A DNA stretch of 64,000 bases, taken from NCBI GenBank assembly GCA_016584495.1, contig WAID01000001.1, forward strand, positions 62,001-126,000, read 5' to 3'. The stretch comes from Celoporthe dispersa. Lineage: Eukaryota > Ascomycota > Sordariomycetes > Diaporthales > Cryphonectriaceae. The translations under genes were made by a program, and so were the position numbers. Shown piece by piece: positions 23,341 to 34,205 of this stretch (position 1 is its first letter; each line of letters opens with the position of its first letter). The notes beneath the pieces are model-generated. The model was not told the origin of the DNA, ran no database searches, and was given only the letters and a program-made list of their open reading frames with translations.

Positions 23341-24649
23341 TTAGGCGCTCAGTGGCTCGAGCTGATTCAGTGACCACACCCCGGTCTCGCCACTGTACTG
23401 CTCTTGGCCTTCAAAACCACCAGTGACAGGTCCTCGTCCGGCCTCCCAGTAGGAGACGTTTGCGAAGATGGTGTGGCTCGTGATGTTGGCAGTGAAAACG
23501 CCAGCGTCACCCAGGTCCCAGTTTATGATCATGCCTGCGGGGGGCGGATTGCCCGGCATCAGCGGCCAAGTCTGGCCCTCGCCCCAGCCCAGAGTGTTGT
23601 TTGGGCTGTTCACACAGCGAGAGGCAATGACATGCCCATCTTCATACGAGGCAAGATACTCGGCGCTGATATCGGTCCCGTCCTGGGCACGCGAGTGCCA
23701 CCACACGACGGCGTAGGGTCCGACACGGGCGTGACCCCAGTAGGCGGACTGAAGCGCATCCTGGAAAGGTTGGTCGACCCAAGTCTTGTCATGATACCCA
23801 TAACCCTCGAAAGACATGGTCGTGTCGCCGATTTGGAGGTCTACAGTCGCATTGGCGTCCGGCAGTGCATTTGCCCAAGCAACTCCGATAATATTCCTCT
23901 CGTTGACTCCCGCCGCGTCGGTGCCACAGGAGTAGTGAGGTGCGGCGTCCTGTAATCATGACCCAAAAGGAACTGTTTAGTATAGCCTCATGCTAATATG
24001 GTCTGATTATTATCAGACAAAGAGTGAGAAGAGCACTCACATTGCCCTGCAAGAGCAGGCTCCCCTTGATACCGGCCTCGGGCGCGTCGATCGTCACGTT
24101 GTAGACTGGTCGCGGCTCCACGAGGCTCGAGCCTGACCAGCTGATGTTGTTACCGCCATAATAATCCACCCGCATGCTCTTGTCGGCCCTCTCTGTGATT
24201 TGGGCGAATTCGGCATTGACACCGTAGCTAAAGGCTGTGCCATTGGCATAGGAGCCGAATAAGGTCACATGGTATTGTGATGTCGCTGTGTCCACGCCAT
24301 TGTCGGTCGGCCTCTGCAGCTCGAAGTTGAACACGAGCATCTCGTTGGTCGCCGGGTTCATGGCATCAAAGTACCACCTGCGAAGCTCAGCACCGGATTA
24401 AAACGAGCCCGGTGTCTTGGGATGGGAAGAGGGTTGCGCTTACGAGTCCCAGGTAGTGGCGTTTGGGGCTGGGTCTAGCTTGAAGAAGTCGGCTTGACCA
24501 AGAGCATCCGTGGTAAATTCGACCTTAGTTGTGCCATTGTAGTAATTCTTGCCGAGTGTAATGACCCGGTCGCCCGTGTCTTGAGCAGACACGCTGCTGG
24601 TTGACACACCTGCTAATAAAGCCAGAAGAGGACCTGGCGAACGCTTCAT
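23341..24649 (-). CDS. Secreted CrtC/AttH lipocalin-fold protein, Diels-Alderase-like (383 aa, three exons)
   Basis: Minus-strand exons are 24444-24649, 24041-24377 and 23341-23949. The introns are GTAAGC...GCAG (66 bp) and GTGAGT...ACAG (91 bp), in consistent phase. The first 22 residues are a signal peptide (MKRSPGPLLALLAGVSTSSV, then SA). The mature protein has WYFDAMNP, an SLLLQGN strand, GYGYHDKTW, AYWGHARVGPYAVVWWHS and several NxT/NxS glycosylation sites. The WYFDA and GYGYHDxxW blocks are typical of the hydroxyneurosporene-synthase-like (CrtC/AttH) double-lipocalin fold. In fungi this fold includes Diels-Alderases of decalin and tetramic-acid pathways. No PKS or NRPS lies nearby, so a pathway cannot be inferred; a secreted, orphan member is the best description. 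Confidence 0.75.
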
Positions 24650-26041
24650 GGTGACAGAAGCTGCTGGTTAGAAGGTGGGCGTTGAATTATGCTCCCGTTG
24701 AGGTCGGATATCGTGTATCAAAAAACAAAACCAAAACTGGTCTGGTTTACAAAGAACACTGGGCAGCTTTATACACCCAAGCAACATCATTACCGGGCAA
24801 GTTACCCCTTTACACCTAGAAGAACCGCAGGGTGGGATCGGCCCTGTTGCCGAGAACGAGAGCGATTTGACGGTGGAAGTAATTACTGGCCAAGTTTGCA
24901 GGCACAGTACACTTACAATGGATCCTCCGCAGGCGGTTTTTTTTTTTTTTTTTTACTTATCCTTGCTATACTACACAGCTTGGGTCGAGAGAAATGAAGA
25001 AACAATGCACAAGTCACCTACTTCTACGAAGCTGTTCGGTATACCGGCCCCCTAATATCCATAGCACAAGAATTAAACTGTGGAACAGAGCAGAGTTAAT
25101 CTAGAATGACTCGAAAGATTGCCGATCCAAGATCTCAAGTAGTCAAGAATTCGGGGGTGGTATGAGCAAGATCAGTTCCTGGATGCAGGGTGTCGGACTC
25201 GGTTTCGGTCTCGGATATTAGAATCCCTCGTGCATCAAATTAATTGTGCTATGCACCGCGGCAGTTGTAACATAGTATATACATACACTCCCCGGTGCGG
25301 CTCGTTACCGAAAACGTCTGCGCCATAAATCAGGTGCTCATGGCTTTGCAACAGAAGTACGAACAAGAAATTGCCCACATGCAGTGTCGACTGGAGCCCC
25401 GCGGACGCCTGCTCGGTAATGTCGAGTAGCCCGACCCAATTGCCCGGCCTCATGAACGGGCCCGAAATATCGATACTAAGGAGCCGCAGTGGCCGTCTGC
25501 ATAGAGGAGGAACACAGAGAGGCAAGGAAGTCGACCTTCAGTCCGGTCCGCTTGCACAGGTTGATCGGCCTTGAAATAAGAAAAATATTCATCGGGTATA
25601 GCTCGGCTCCGAGATGCTTAGCCGGAGCCCTTGTCTTCTCGCTGCCTTCACCAAAGTGCAATGTGCCCTGAAGGTGTGTCTTTAGATGCCAATGGGCTTC
25701 ACAATTCTTATTGTTTTTTCTAAGTACAGACTCTCTAGAACTCCTCTGGAAGTATATTAATAGTTCTATGTTTCATGAGGTTAAAGTCCTCGATGGCATT
25801 GGTTGCACACTAAGCCCGAGCGTGAATTCCCGGATTCCGAGAAGAGAACGGCTATTAATAACCTCCAATTCATGTGCGTATACCATATATCTCTAACTAA
25901 AAGCAATCATGATATTTGATATATTGGTGTTGTGATTTTCATTTTTTTCCTTGCTTTTTTCTTTCTATTTCCTAAGAGAGGGGGGGGGGGGGTGTTTACG
26001 ATATTTTGGAGGCACTTCCTTCAAATGATTAATCAAAGGCC
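24650..26041. other. Intergenic, no recognisable gene
   Basis: It includes the upstream region of the CrtC-like gene, a poly-T run at about 24939-24955 and a poly-G run at about 25981-25992. A minus-strand frame at 25235-25525 has no recognisable domain. Confidence 0.5.
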
Positions 26042-26848
26042 TTGCCATCAGCAGCCAGATTACTATCAGCTGTCAGCAGGCTAGCTGTCAGCAGGCAAGC
26101 TCAGCTGGACTTTGTCCGCGAGGTGGCCAAGAAGCTGGGGTCTTCCTTTTTCGCATCCTTGGTCCGCCTCGATACCCGAATCATCAGGCCACAGGCCATC
26201 GGTTCCATGCTGCCCTTTTCGCTACACGCGGCAGAGCTGCCGACGGACGAGTCCATAGACACGCGAGTCGACCACCCATCTGTGCAGAAGTGGGAGATTT
26301 TTGAGGACGCAAGCGTCTGCATGCGCTCCGTGGGCATCCTCGCGTCGGGCCAGGACGATGCCCAGGTTGATCCTACGACACATTTCATGATATTCTACGG
26401 CGTGCAGGACGAGAATGAAACAAGAATCGACAACCACGCGGGGACTAGGGCGGGCATCCCGGGTTCGGACACTTTCGGCTACAGGTCTACCGAGGACTTC
26501 TGGAACAAGCCGGCTGGCTTCAGGTCGACAGTGGACCTACGTGGCGCCCTCGTGGACCTGAGCCGTGATCACAAAGACGAGATTATCGCTGTAGCACTGT
26601 TCGAGGGCGCCGCGGCCGGTCAGATGCAGCATGGTATCATCCTGCAGTCGCCACATGTTCATAGTGAGCCTCTTCCTGGAAGGCCCAGGCACCTGATCAA
26701 GATAGGCATATACAGATCCTACTTTGACAAGTCGTCTGGTCAGAGACTTCCACTGCCCTCCAAGACGGCGGTGGACTGGTGGTTGTGTGAGACCACAGAC
26801 GGCTGCATGAGCGAGAAACATGCATTTCAGGTCTTAGTCTCTACATAA
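26042..26848 (+). pseudogene. HET-family B C-terminal half without its HET domain
   Basis: An uninterrupted frame of 268 codons aligns collinearly with the C-terminal part of the large HET gene at 58287-60987. The matching pairs are LDFVREVAKKLG with FEFVQEAFSKLG, QAIGSMLPF with EAVGSMIPF, HPSVQKWEIFEDASV with HASVQTWIIRSDGSV, and IIAVALFEG with LYAVCLFED. The HET domain and everything before it are missing. Homology begins at about 26100, just after a 15-bp duplication (GCTGTCAGCAGGC unit) in simple-sequence context. The frame is open from 26042, but the first residues are not homologous. It is either a 5'-truncated pseudogene or an expressed HET-less tail; the absence of internal stops leaves the second possible. 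Confidence 0.65.
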
Positions 26849-28530
26849 GTAATAACTAGCCGTGAGACCCTACGGCTACCTTCATTAAAGCCTACCCAGA
26901 GCTGGCAATGAACCGGAGAGGACATTATGCTACGTCTTGATTACTTACATGCGTGTTATAGAGACAATTAATCATCTAAATACGTTTCTTGATAGTCTAT
27001 AAAGTCTAATAGAAAGACCCCCCGGTTCACTCTTGGAATAGGCTCTGCTTACTTCTCAGATAGTCTTGTGCTTCTAAGCCGGTCAAACACTTGAGTGATA
27101 ATGGTACGCGCAGCGCACTTTCGAGCTAAAAAGACTATTCATATTGACATGTCTTCAAAAGACCATTTGGGTAGGGTATCGCCGCAGAGTCAAATCTGTA
27201 TAATAATTTAAAAGAATTTATACAGCCGATTAATACTTGGGTTAATAATTGGAAAGCTGGGTATATATATAATATTTCCTCAACTCTAATAGACGTGCAT
27301 TTATATATCTTATCCTTCAAGCTGGCTTGACTAGATCGTAATGTGAGTCCTCACGTAAGCGTATTGATGAACGCTAGGTCCTGGCACCTAGTCTCTTTCG
27401 CATGCGACCTCGTCTGTCCTTTATACTGGGAGGGTTATCCAAAGAGAACAATTAATCACCAATGAAGCCAGCTTTATAGCATCTGAACCTAATATGATTA
27501 CTCTCTTTCACCGGCTGATCGCGTTAGATCACCTTTATGACTTTGACTTTCCTATCATCCTTGATAACTATATTAACAGGGAGTACAGCGTTAATCAATA
27601 TTTCGAGCAACCTGAGTCCTGGGTTGGGAAACGACAAGCGCACACCACCGCTACAGCTATCATGGTACGATTAGCCCCTGAGACTGTTGCAGGGTTTGCG
27701 CTTGGTATTAGAGATATAAGAAAGCTGATCCCTACATGTATGTCTTGGGCTGCTGCTATTGTAAACTTCGCAGAACAAACAGCAGCGTAGGCGCCTTGGT
27801 GTCGTCTGCGATTGCAACACTAAACTTGGACAAATCATTAACACCTTGGAGAGTTTAGAGCCTAAGTGGATCAATTATGAGGGAGAGTTATACTAGGCTG
27901 GCTATATATTACGAATTCTGCACACTCAAGTATGTGTTGTATAATCTTGTGAGAAATGACCACTTCGGTGGTGATGAGGCTTCGTCACTTTCTCCCAAAA
28001 AAGCCAATACTCGTAATTGTACTGGTCGAGCTTCACGCATGACTAATTGTAAACATAGTTTTGGGTGGTCTGCGCGACTCCTCCACATATTAAGTTCCCT
28101 ATTCTACCAAAAGAAGCTCCCGCGGATTTTATATCACATCGCGTTATAAATCAAGTCGAGAAGTCGCTGTTATGGCTGCCGTGTTTAGCTAGCGCATGTC
28201 ACCATTTGCGAGGGCCTCGACAGCGAGCGACTTTGTCACTGCCAGGTGCTTGGTATCTCCTGCCTCTAAAGCCGCTCCAATGAACCTATACTTGAGAACT
28301 ACCATGCCTACTGTGCTCTAGGCTCTAACAGTGACCTATTCCTAGGCTTCCTTTCTTTCTCACCCCTCTCTTCAAAAAAATACTCAAATACGGGATTGAC
28401 TTCAACCCAGTATTTATTTCTGGCCCCCGAATCCCTGCCATATAAAATGGATACTCTTGCATCTTTCGTCTCCCTTCGCATATCAATTCTTTTTTACTAG
28501 AGTTGGAGGGCTTGACACTCGGCATTATTC
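26849..28530. other. Intergenic, no recognisable gene
   Basis: Several short frames (for example 27494-27790) look protein-like but match nothing I recognise. No RNA gene is seen. Confidence 0.45.
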
Positions 28531-28747
28531 TGATAGTAAACCAGAACCCAAGTGCCGTCGCACAGAAGGACGAACGTCTGAGCAATAGGCAAGAGCCCCG
28601 CCGACCCAATCGTGCCCAGGTAAAAAGAACGATGACAAACGAAGGCCAACTGAATACAGGAGCATGATGAAGATCTGTCTCATACATGTCTAAAGGGCTT
28701 AATATTAAAGGAAAGCAAAACAGATAGTTGCCATCCTTATTCTATCT
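28531..28747 (+). repeat. Diverged copy of the 310-bp LTR-like repeat (family C)
   Basis: It shares with the copies at 37471 and 50709 a series of blocks in the same order: GTGCCGTCGCACAG, AGGACGAACGTC, GCAATAGGCAAGAGCC, ACAAACGAAGGCC and GTCTAAAGGGCT. It is diverged and its 3' end is not clear. Confidence 0.55.
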
Positions 28748-30308
28748 GAACAATGGAAAGAGAGCGGTGCTATGATAGCTATACAATAAGCAATGCAAAT
28801 AATTTGTTTTTTAACTATCACAAATGCGAGAATCAGGAATCGGGTCAGGGTTATTCAAGAATCACTAAGTAGTTAGAAATACTTCACAGTGTTGAGTTAC
28901 GAGCCTAAATACATTTTAGTTTGAGCTTTTGTTTCTCATTCCAGGAATATTAGTGGTATCTGCTCGAATCTATTGGCTTACAAGAGTAATATGAAATCTA
29001 TTCATCATTTCCTTATGCTTTCTTGGATATCTAAGCTTTGAATACCATTCAAATACTTGCTGTGCAGCTGTTCTATTCAAGGATCTAAGATTTCTTATCA
29101 TCTCTCCCAAGTCTAGTGAAGATGCAGTTATATGCAGCGACCTCACTGGGATTGTAGAAATCAAAACTCTAACCCTGTATTCCTTCAGTGCTATTTTGAC
29201 AATCTTATAATCTACAAATTGGATGAGTTGCATCAAGTTTGTATATATGTGTATCTATAAATATGAGGGCAAGAGGTGTCTAGTATGCACACTGTTTTTG
29301 CTAGCAACCATTTTTGGCACCCACTACATGAGAAACGAAGGTAGTGGGCTAGCATAATCCCACAGCCTGGAGTTGCCATAGATAGTATGCCTATGTGGGC
29401 TTGGGCCTTCAGAAATTTTTCGACTGTCGGTAGAGGCGATACCAAAATGTCTTCGCTGATCGGGATGTGAAATTACTCCTAGCTGCTACTGTACCTTTCA
29501 GCCGTATAATTCTCGAGGACGGCATACCTAAGCCGAGCCAAGATCCTTTCTTAGTGGTAATTGTTAAACATCCAGCAAAACCCAGCAATATCCAGCTCTT
29601 AGCTCTTGAGGGGATATTTCTCCACTATGCGAAAATATAAGAAAACCGGGAAGACAAAATCGAGCAGACAAGGTACTTCCTATAAGACATCTTCTCTTAT
29701 TTTTCTCAAGTTCAAGTCATCTGAGCAGGTCTGGTATAGAGCTTTCACCTTATTGCTATGCCTTATTGAATTTTATTTGCCATCAGTCTTAGAATGTTTT
29801 GGGTGATAAGGCCCTTGCTCAGCGTCGATTCTTTTCGTGTGTGGAGTCTACCTCGAGGCAAGAAGCGGTTGCCAGGCTCGAGACCGCAAAGAATGCGGGA
29901 AGTGCGCACATTCTGGTCGGTGACTCGTCTGGGGCGGTTGGGCTGTTGTCTCCACAAAAATGTTCGGCAGCAGTTTACTTTCCGTGGGACATGCTACTCT
30001 TCATCTTATAAAACTCATCTGTCCCTCTTCCTTCCTCCTGTTCCTTATTTCTCCCCCATTATCCAGGAAACCCGAGACACAAAAAAAAAAAAAAAAACCT
30101 ATTGCTTTCTCTTTCACACCCAACACCAACGCATCTGACCCACTACCCCCTCCTATTCCCACTCAACCCAACGCACGTCTGCTGTGGTATATTATCTCAG
30201 CCCACAACCAACAGCAACTCATCTCCAACCAGCAAAAATTCTCTGTTCCAAAGGCTTCTGTTCCCATCTTTCTATCATCAGCAGACCTCTTAGCTTTGGT
30301 CAGAGGAG
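28748..30308. other. Intergenic; promoter side of the metzincin gene
   Basis: Frames such as 28970-29236 (minus) have no recognisable domain. From about 30010 to 30300 the sequence is C/T- and C/A-rich with a poly-A run at 30079-30096, as in fungal promoters and leaders. A role as the upstream region of the gene at 30309 is inferred. Confidence 0.45.
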
Positions 30309-31427
30309 ATGACGAGACACGATATGTTCGTTAGCACAGATCAGCCGGCAGAAGCTACTGCCAGAACACTCATCACCATATATCATTCATTTCTCTGTCA
30401 GCTTCACTATCTCGTCCCCAAGAATATCCTTCTTGTTAGCTTTCTCAGTTCCCTTGTCCTAGTTGTGGTTGTTCACCACTTGCGGACAAAGCTGGCTCTT
30501 CTCCTTGTTTTCGCCCTCGACTTCTGCAAGCTACAGCGACGCACGAGGCGCAGTATGCGCAGCGAGCCCAACGGTCATACCGGCATACGAACCTACCACA
30601 ATGAAACAGCCACTAGCGACTGTATCAGAGGTGAAGAGCAGCAGCCATCCGAACCTGAATCTCAGTCCCAAGAGCCCAAAATGTCGACAGAAGACAAGCA
30701 CGATGCTTTTGGACCAACATCGGCTGAGCAGCTGCCACCAAAGGAAGCTGGCAACTTACCGGCCCCGGCCCCAGCTCCGACCCCACGCATTAGAGAATGG
30801 TCTCACGGATGCGCGACTGAGGAGCGACATGCCAAGATGATTGCCTTGAACCTCACGGGTGATTACATCTGTCGTTTTGCTCCCGGCTCAAAGATCCCCA
30901 TCAGCATTGATCAAGAAAGTTTCCGGGACTTCCCGGACCACATTCGCTTTCTGCATAAGTCTCTTCGCTATACAGTTTCCCTCATCAACACACTGAATGT
31001 TGGCATTCAGTTCCAATATATCAAGGACAAGAGCGAGAAACCTACTCTGATCGAAGTAAAATTCGGAGGCTACAACTCTAGAGCATGGGCAATGATATCA
31101 GACTATCCGCATCCTGATCAGAAACAATACTTTCTTTACATCTACGGCGTGACTTTTGAACGGCGATATTTTTCAGCAATGCAGAGCATTCTATCACACG
31201 AGCTCGCTCATTTCATGGGAATGAGACACCACGCGGATAACGAGACTCCTCAGCCTGTACTTTTCCCTGCTGGGGACATGGACCCTAAATCTATCATGGG
31301 TGCATATGTCGAGCCTGGAGAGCTTTTCTTTCACATAAAAGATATCATATACTTGGAACAATTTTACAAGAAGAAAGCAGGAGAGAAAATTGGCAACAAG
31401 ACTATTATAGATGTCTTTGTGTCTTGA
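30309..31427 (+). CDS. Membrane-anchored metzincin-type zinc metalloprotease (372 aa)
   Basis: A single uninterrupted frame. Residues about 38-62 form a hydrophobic helix (ILLVSFLSSLVLVVVV) flanked by basic residues. A Pro/Glu/Gln-rich linker follows (about 95-165), then a folded domain. The domain has the full metzincin zinc site HELAHFMGMRH: His297, Glu298 as general base, His301, Gly304 and His307. A Met-turn candidate, SIMGAY with Met330, lies 23 residues after the third histidine. This predicts an active peptidase, probably type II membrane-anchored with the catalytic domain outside the cytosol. No propeptide cysteine switch or other domain is recognised, so I cannot name the subfamily. 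The start at 30309 is the first ATG; Met6 is an alternative. Substrate unknown. Confidence 0.78.
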   Translation: MTRHDMFVSTDQPAEATARTLITIYHSFLCQLHYLVPKNILLVSFLSSLVLVVVVHHLRTKLALLLVFALDFCKLQRRTRRSMRSEPNGHTGIRTYHNETATSDCIRGEEQQPSEPESQSQEPKMSTEDKHDAFGPTSAEQLPPKEAGNLPAPAPAPTPRIREWSHGCATEERHAKMIALNLTGDYICRFAPGSKIPISIDQESFRDFPDHIRFLHKSLRYTVSLINTLNVGIQFQYIKDKSEKPTLIEVKFGGYNSRAWAMISDYPHPDQKQYFLYIYGVTFERRYFSAMQSILSHELAHFMGMRHHADNETPQPVLFPAGDMDPKSIMGAYVEPGELFFHIKDIIYLEQFYKKKAGEKIGNKTIIDVFVS

Positions 31428-33126
31428 GAGAATAGGGTGGGTGCAACACTTGTTGTACATGCAATCATTCAGATGTGGAGGCTGCAGGGTTTTGTTCTGC
31501 CTCGATGTGGTAGAAGGAGAGATTGAATACATGTAGCAGGTGCAAGAATCAGCCCCTATACTATTAGATATCAACCATTAGTCAATCCATGTTATTATCC
31601 CTCTCATCATTGTGACTCCGCCTGGTTTTTCATAGCGGAATTATTAATTACATAGATTCTATAGAAGTGGAGTCTATCCAGCTTACAACCATGCTGCAAA
31701 TTGAGAAATGCATGCCAGTTGTGGAAGCAACGATGGCCGTTGCTTGCTGGCCCGTGCCTGGGCCATTGATCTGGGGCCATGAGGCCCTTAGGCAGAATAG
31801 CAGTCTTCTTCAATCAATAACATATAACCACCATTCAACACCAACGACGTACGTACGTTATTTGCTAACCAACACCAGTGCTATATGATTAAAAAGCTAA
31901 CGGGGGCACAGGCCACTCCCACTTGAATCTTGAATAAACGAGTACTATATAGAAGCTTATCCGACCTATCTGTACCGGTCAGAGGACTCGGGAGCACTCA
32001 CTATTATCGTGATTAACGCATAGGTGCCTCAAACCTGGGCCGTAGATCCAATCAGTGTCCGTATTAGCAATGCTCATGGTGGCCTCACGGTTTGTGTACC
32101 TTGCCAATATTGCCTCACGACCAACATTAAATAGTCAACGCTGCTCCATGACGCATTGCAAGAATCTGTGTCACCTCAAATGAATTGAGAATATGGTACA
32201 GAACGAAAGGAAGAAAAGAAAGGAAGCTAGCTAATTTGGCTGTGACCATCCAGGTGCTGGCTGCTGGTTGGCAGGGCCGTGCACGGCCCAGGCCAGTGAC
32301 CCACGGGCTCTCGCACAGAATCAGTCTCTTGAATATGCTTCTCTGCGATCAATCACCGTTCAAGAGATTCAGAGGCTCTGCCAACCACCTGAAAGCATTG
32401 AACATTCGGTTCTGCCAGCATCGAGAACATTTTTGCGTAGTATTAATGGGGTTAAGGGATTGTTTCCTATACTCGGAAGAAAGACAATATCGAGGAGTTA
32501 GTACAGCGGGGAGGTTCATTAGCGCGCTTTTGCATGACCCTACTACTTATTGCTGCTCCGAAAGAACCGATGAAGAAGCATTACTACCTGATCCGCTCAT
32601 CTGCTACCATGAACACTGGTTTCCTCAATACACTATAGATCAACTCCCCTTAGATACAATGCCTACACTTACAAATTATCTGAATGAGGTTGGCCGCATT
32701 ACTAGCATTCAATTGGCGCTACTTTGAAACTGGTTATATTCAGAGGGCTGTTCGAGTGCTGATACTTACAGATAGATTCCATTTCTTTGGTGGTAATTAG
32801 TTTTGATTATGTACAAGCCTTAGAGCACATATCACAGGTAGAGTCGACGGTCATGCAACTACAAAGGTAATTTGTAGCTCCTCTTTCTTTTGGGGGCTGG
32901 AAGGAGGGGAAGTTCACACAGAAGAAAGATGAAAACTATCTTTCTTTCTTCCTTTCTTTCAACCTCGATCCCTCTGCAAAGGTCTAAGATAAGCCTTTTA
33001 CCTTGTTTTTGAGCCTAATTGGCCTTTTTTTTTTTGTCATCGTTTGTCTTACGTAGGCACGAAGCGACCCTTAGCCCATTGCTCCCAGAACAACGTTACG
33101 ACCCATCCAAAATCGGATCACAAAAC
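31428..33126. other. Intergenic, contains one SINE-like repeat
   Basis: A 180-codon frame at 32185-32727 overlaps the SINE-like repeat and has no homology I recognise, so it is not called. T/C-rich tracts occur near 32940-33040. Confidence 0.5.
32205..32315 (-). repeat. SINE-like short dispersed repeat, copy 1
   Basis: It shares with copies at 35247 and 38048 a purine-rich end (GGAAGAAAAGAAAGGAAGC on the plus strand) and, about 80 bp on, CAGGCCAGTGAC and GGGCTCTCGCA. Orientation is given with the pyrimidine tail taken as the 3' end. Confidence 0.5.
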
Positions 33127-33763
33127 AAGTACTAGTTATCGTAGCCCCGGGGGGCGTGGGTGACCGTCACCCGCCGTCACCCGCGCGCCCTCAAAAATGC
33201 CCTTGTACCCCCCTGTCTCTGAAGCCCATTCCACCAAAAGGGCTGTCGAGATCGGTGAGTGACACACCAAAAACGACGCCTTAATCCCTATTTTTGAAGG
33301 CTTAGTAATGGAATAAGTTCTGGACTTGTATCTGCCTAGTCCTTGTAAACTTTCTTGCTTATATAAATATTTTCAAAAATTCTGTCTGCAGCGCTATTTC
33401 TCTTTCCTCTCTAGCTTTCTAGCCAGCACGGCGCAAAAAAATCGATTCCAGGATTAGGGTTAGGGTTAGAACTTCGCATACTAAAACAAATCGATTTGCA
33501 ACTAATAGAATAGTTGGCCTTTTTAATCATTTCTATAAGCTGTAATATAGCTAGGGAAATGAAAAAAGTATATTTCAATAGCCCGAAGTTCAGGCTTCAT
33601 TCAATATATATATTGTTCTCTTTTTGATGCCTTTCCCATTGCGATATATTCATTTCAACTGAAAGGCTGTCTATTTTTCCGCATATTTGGAGGGAGGGCG
33701 TGTCACCCGCCGAGTCACCCGTCCCGTCACCCCGCAAAACGGGGGCTTTGATAACTGGTACTT
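33127..33763. mobile_element. 637-bp non-autonomous TIR element (MITE-like)
   Basis: The ends are imperfect inverted repeats. The left reads AAGTACTAGTTATCGTAGCC and the right, on the other strand, AAGTACCAGTTATCAAAGCC. Next to each end lie direct copies of GTCACCCGCCG (left two, right three variants), plausible transposase-binding repeats. There is no transposase frame inside. It also carries a telomere-like run at 33454-33469. A target duplication is unresolved: if the TIR starts at C(T/C)AGTTATC the flanks are TA on both sides, but AAG also matches outside that TA. Confidence 0.55.
33454..33469 (+). repeat. Interstitial telomere-like run inside the TIR element
   Basis: TTAGGGTTAGGGTTAG matches the usual fungal telomere unit in two and a half copies. 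Confidence 0.8.
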
Positions 33764-33870
33764 CCGACAACCCCCCCCCCCTCTCCCATTAAACAGCCGG
33801 GGTTAGATATGTAACGGACTAATCAGAAAAGCTTACGACTGCTCACAAGTGAGAATGGCAAGCTAATCTA

Positions 33871-34205
33871 ACCGTCATCCAGAGCGACATCGACACCCAG
33901 CTCGTGTCCAGGCTCACCCATTGGCAGTCACCCATCTTGCCTTTTTCTTTTTTTTCCCTGCCCGGTCTCGTACCCTTTCATCCTGCGCAAGCTGTACTCG
34001 GCCACTTTCACGGGCGCGCCTGCTGCAACTGGATCTGCTCCCCGGTCGTTACCGAGCTCGAGACCATCGTGCTGGACTGGGTCTGTTGCCTGCTCGGCCT
34101 GCCAGCTATGTAATTGTCCACGAGCCCCATGAGGGCCGGTGGTTGATCCAGTGTACGGCCAACGAGACTGTGATGATGGCTATGGTTGCCGCGCCGAAGA
34201 GCTGA
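33871..34205 (+). pseudogene. Aromatic-L-amino-acid decarboxylase (group II PLP) fragment
   Basis: Several frames carry a collinear match to the N-terminal region of DDC-type decarboxylases. The blocks are IQSDIDTQLVSRLTHWQSP, then LYSATFTGACCNW, CSPVVTELETIVLDW and LLGLPA, and in another frame GRWLIQCTANETVMMAM, where the enzyme has GGGxxQGxAxEAxL. At least two frame changes are needed. Everything beyond, including the PLP-binding lysine, is missing. It is a dead fragment of perhaps a fifth to a quarter of the gene, directly beside the TIR element at 33127-33763. Confidence 0.65.

Noticed and set aside
25235..25525. Minus-strand 96-codon frame containing LSIDISGPF
   Set aside because: Briefly considered as an integrase-like remnant; the surrounding sequence does not support it.
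27494..27790. 98-codon frame with protein-like composition
   Set aside because: No family recognised, no exon partners with clear splice joins, short; left as intergenic.
32185..32727. 180-codon open frame on the plus strand
   Set aside because: It overlaps the SINE-like repeat at 32205-32315, lacks recognisable domains, and its start lies in simple purine-rich sequence; probably chance.
33454..33469. TTAGGG run as evidence of an ancient telomere or chromosome fusion
   Set aside because: Only two and a half units, inside a TIR element; similar runs sit inside LTRs, so an element origin is simpler.
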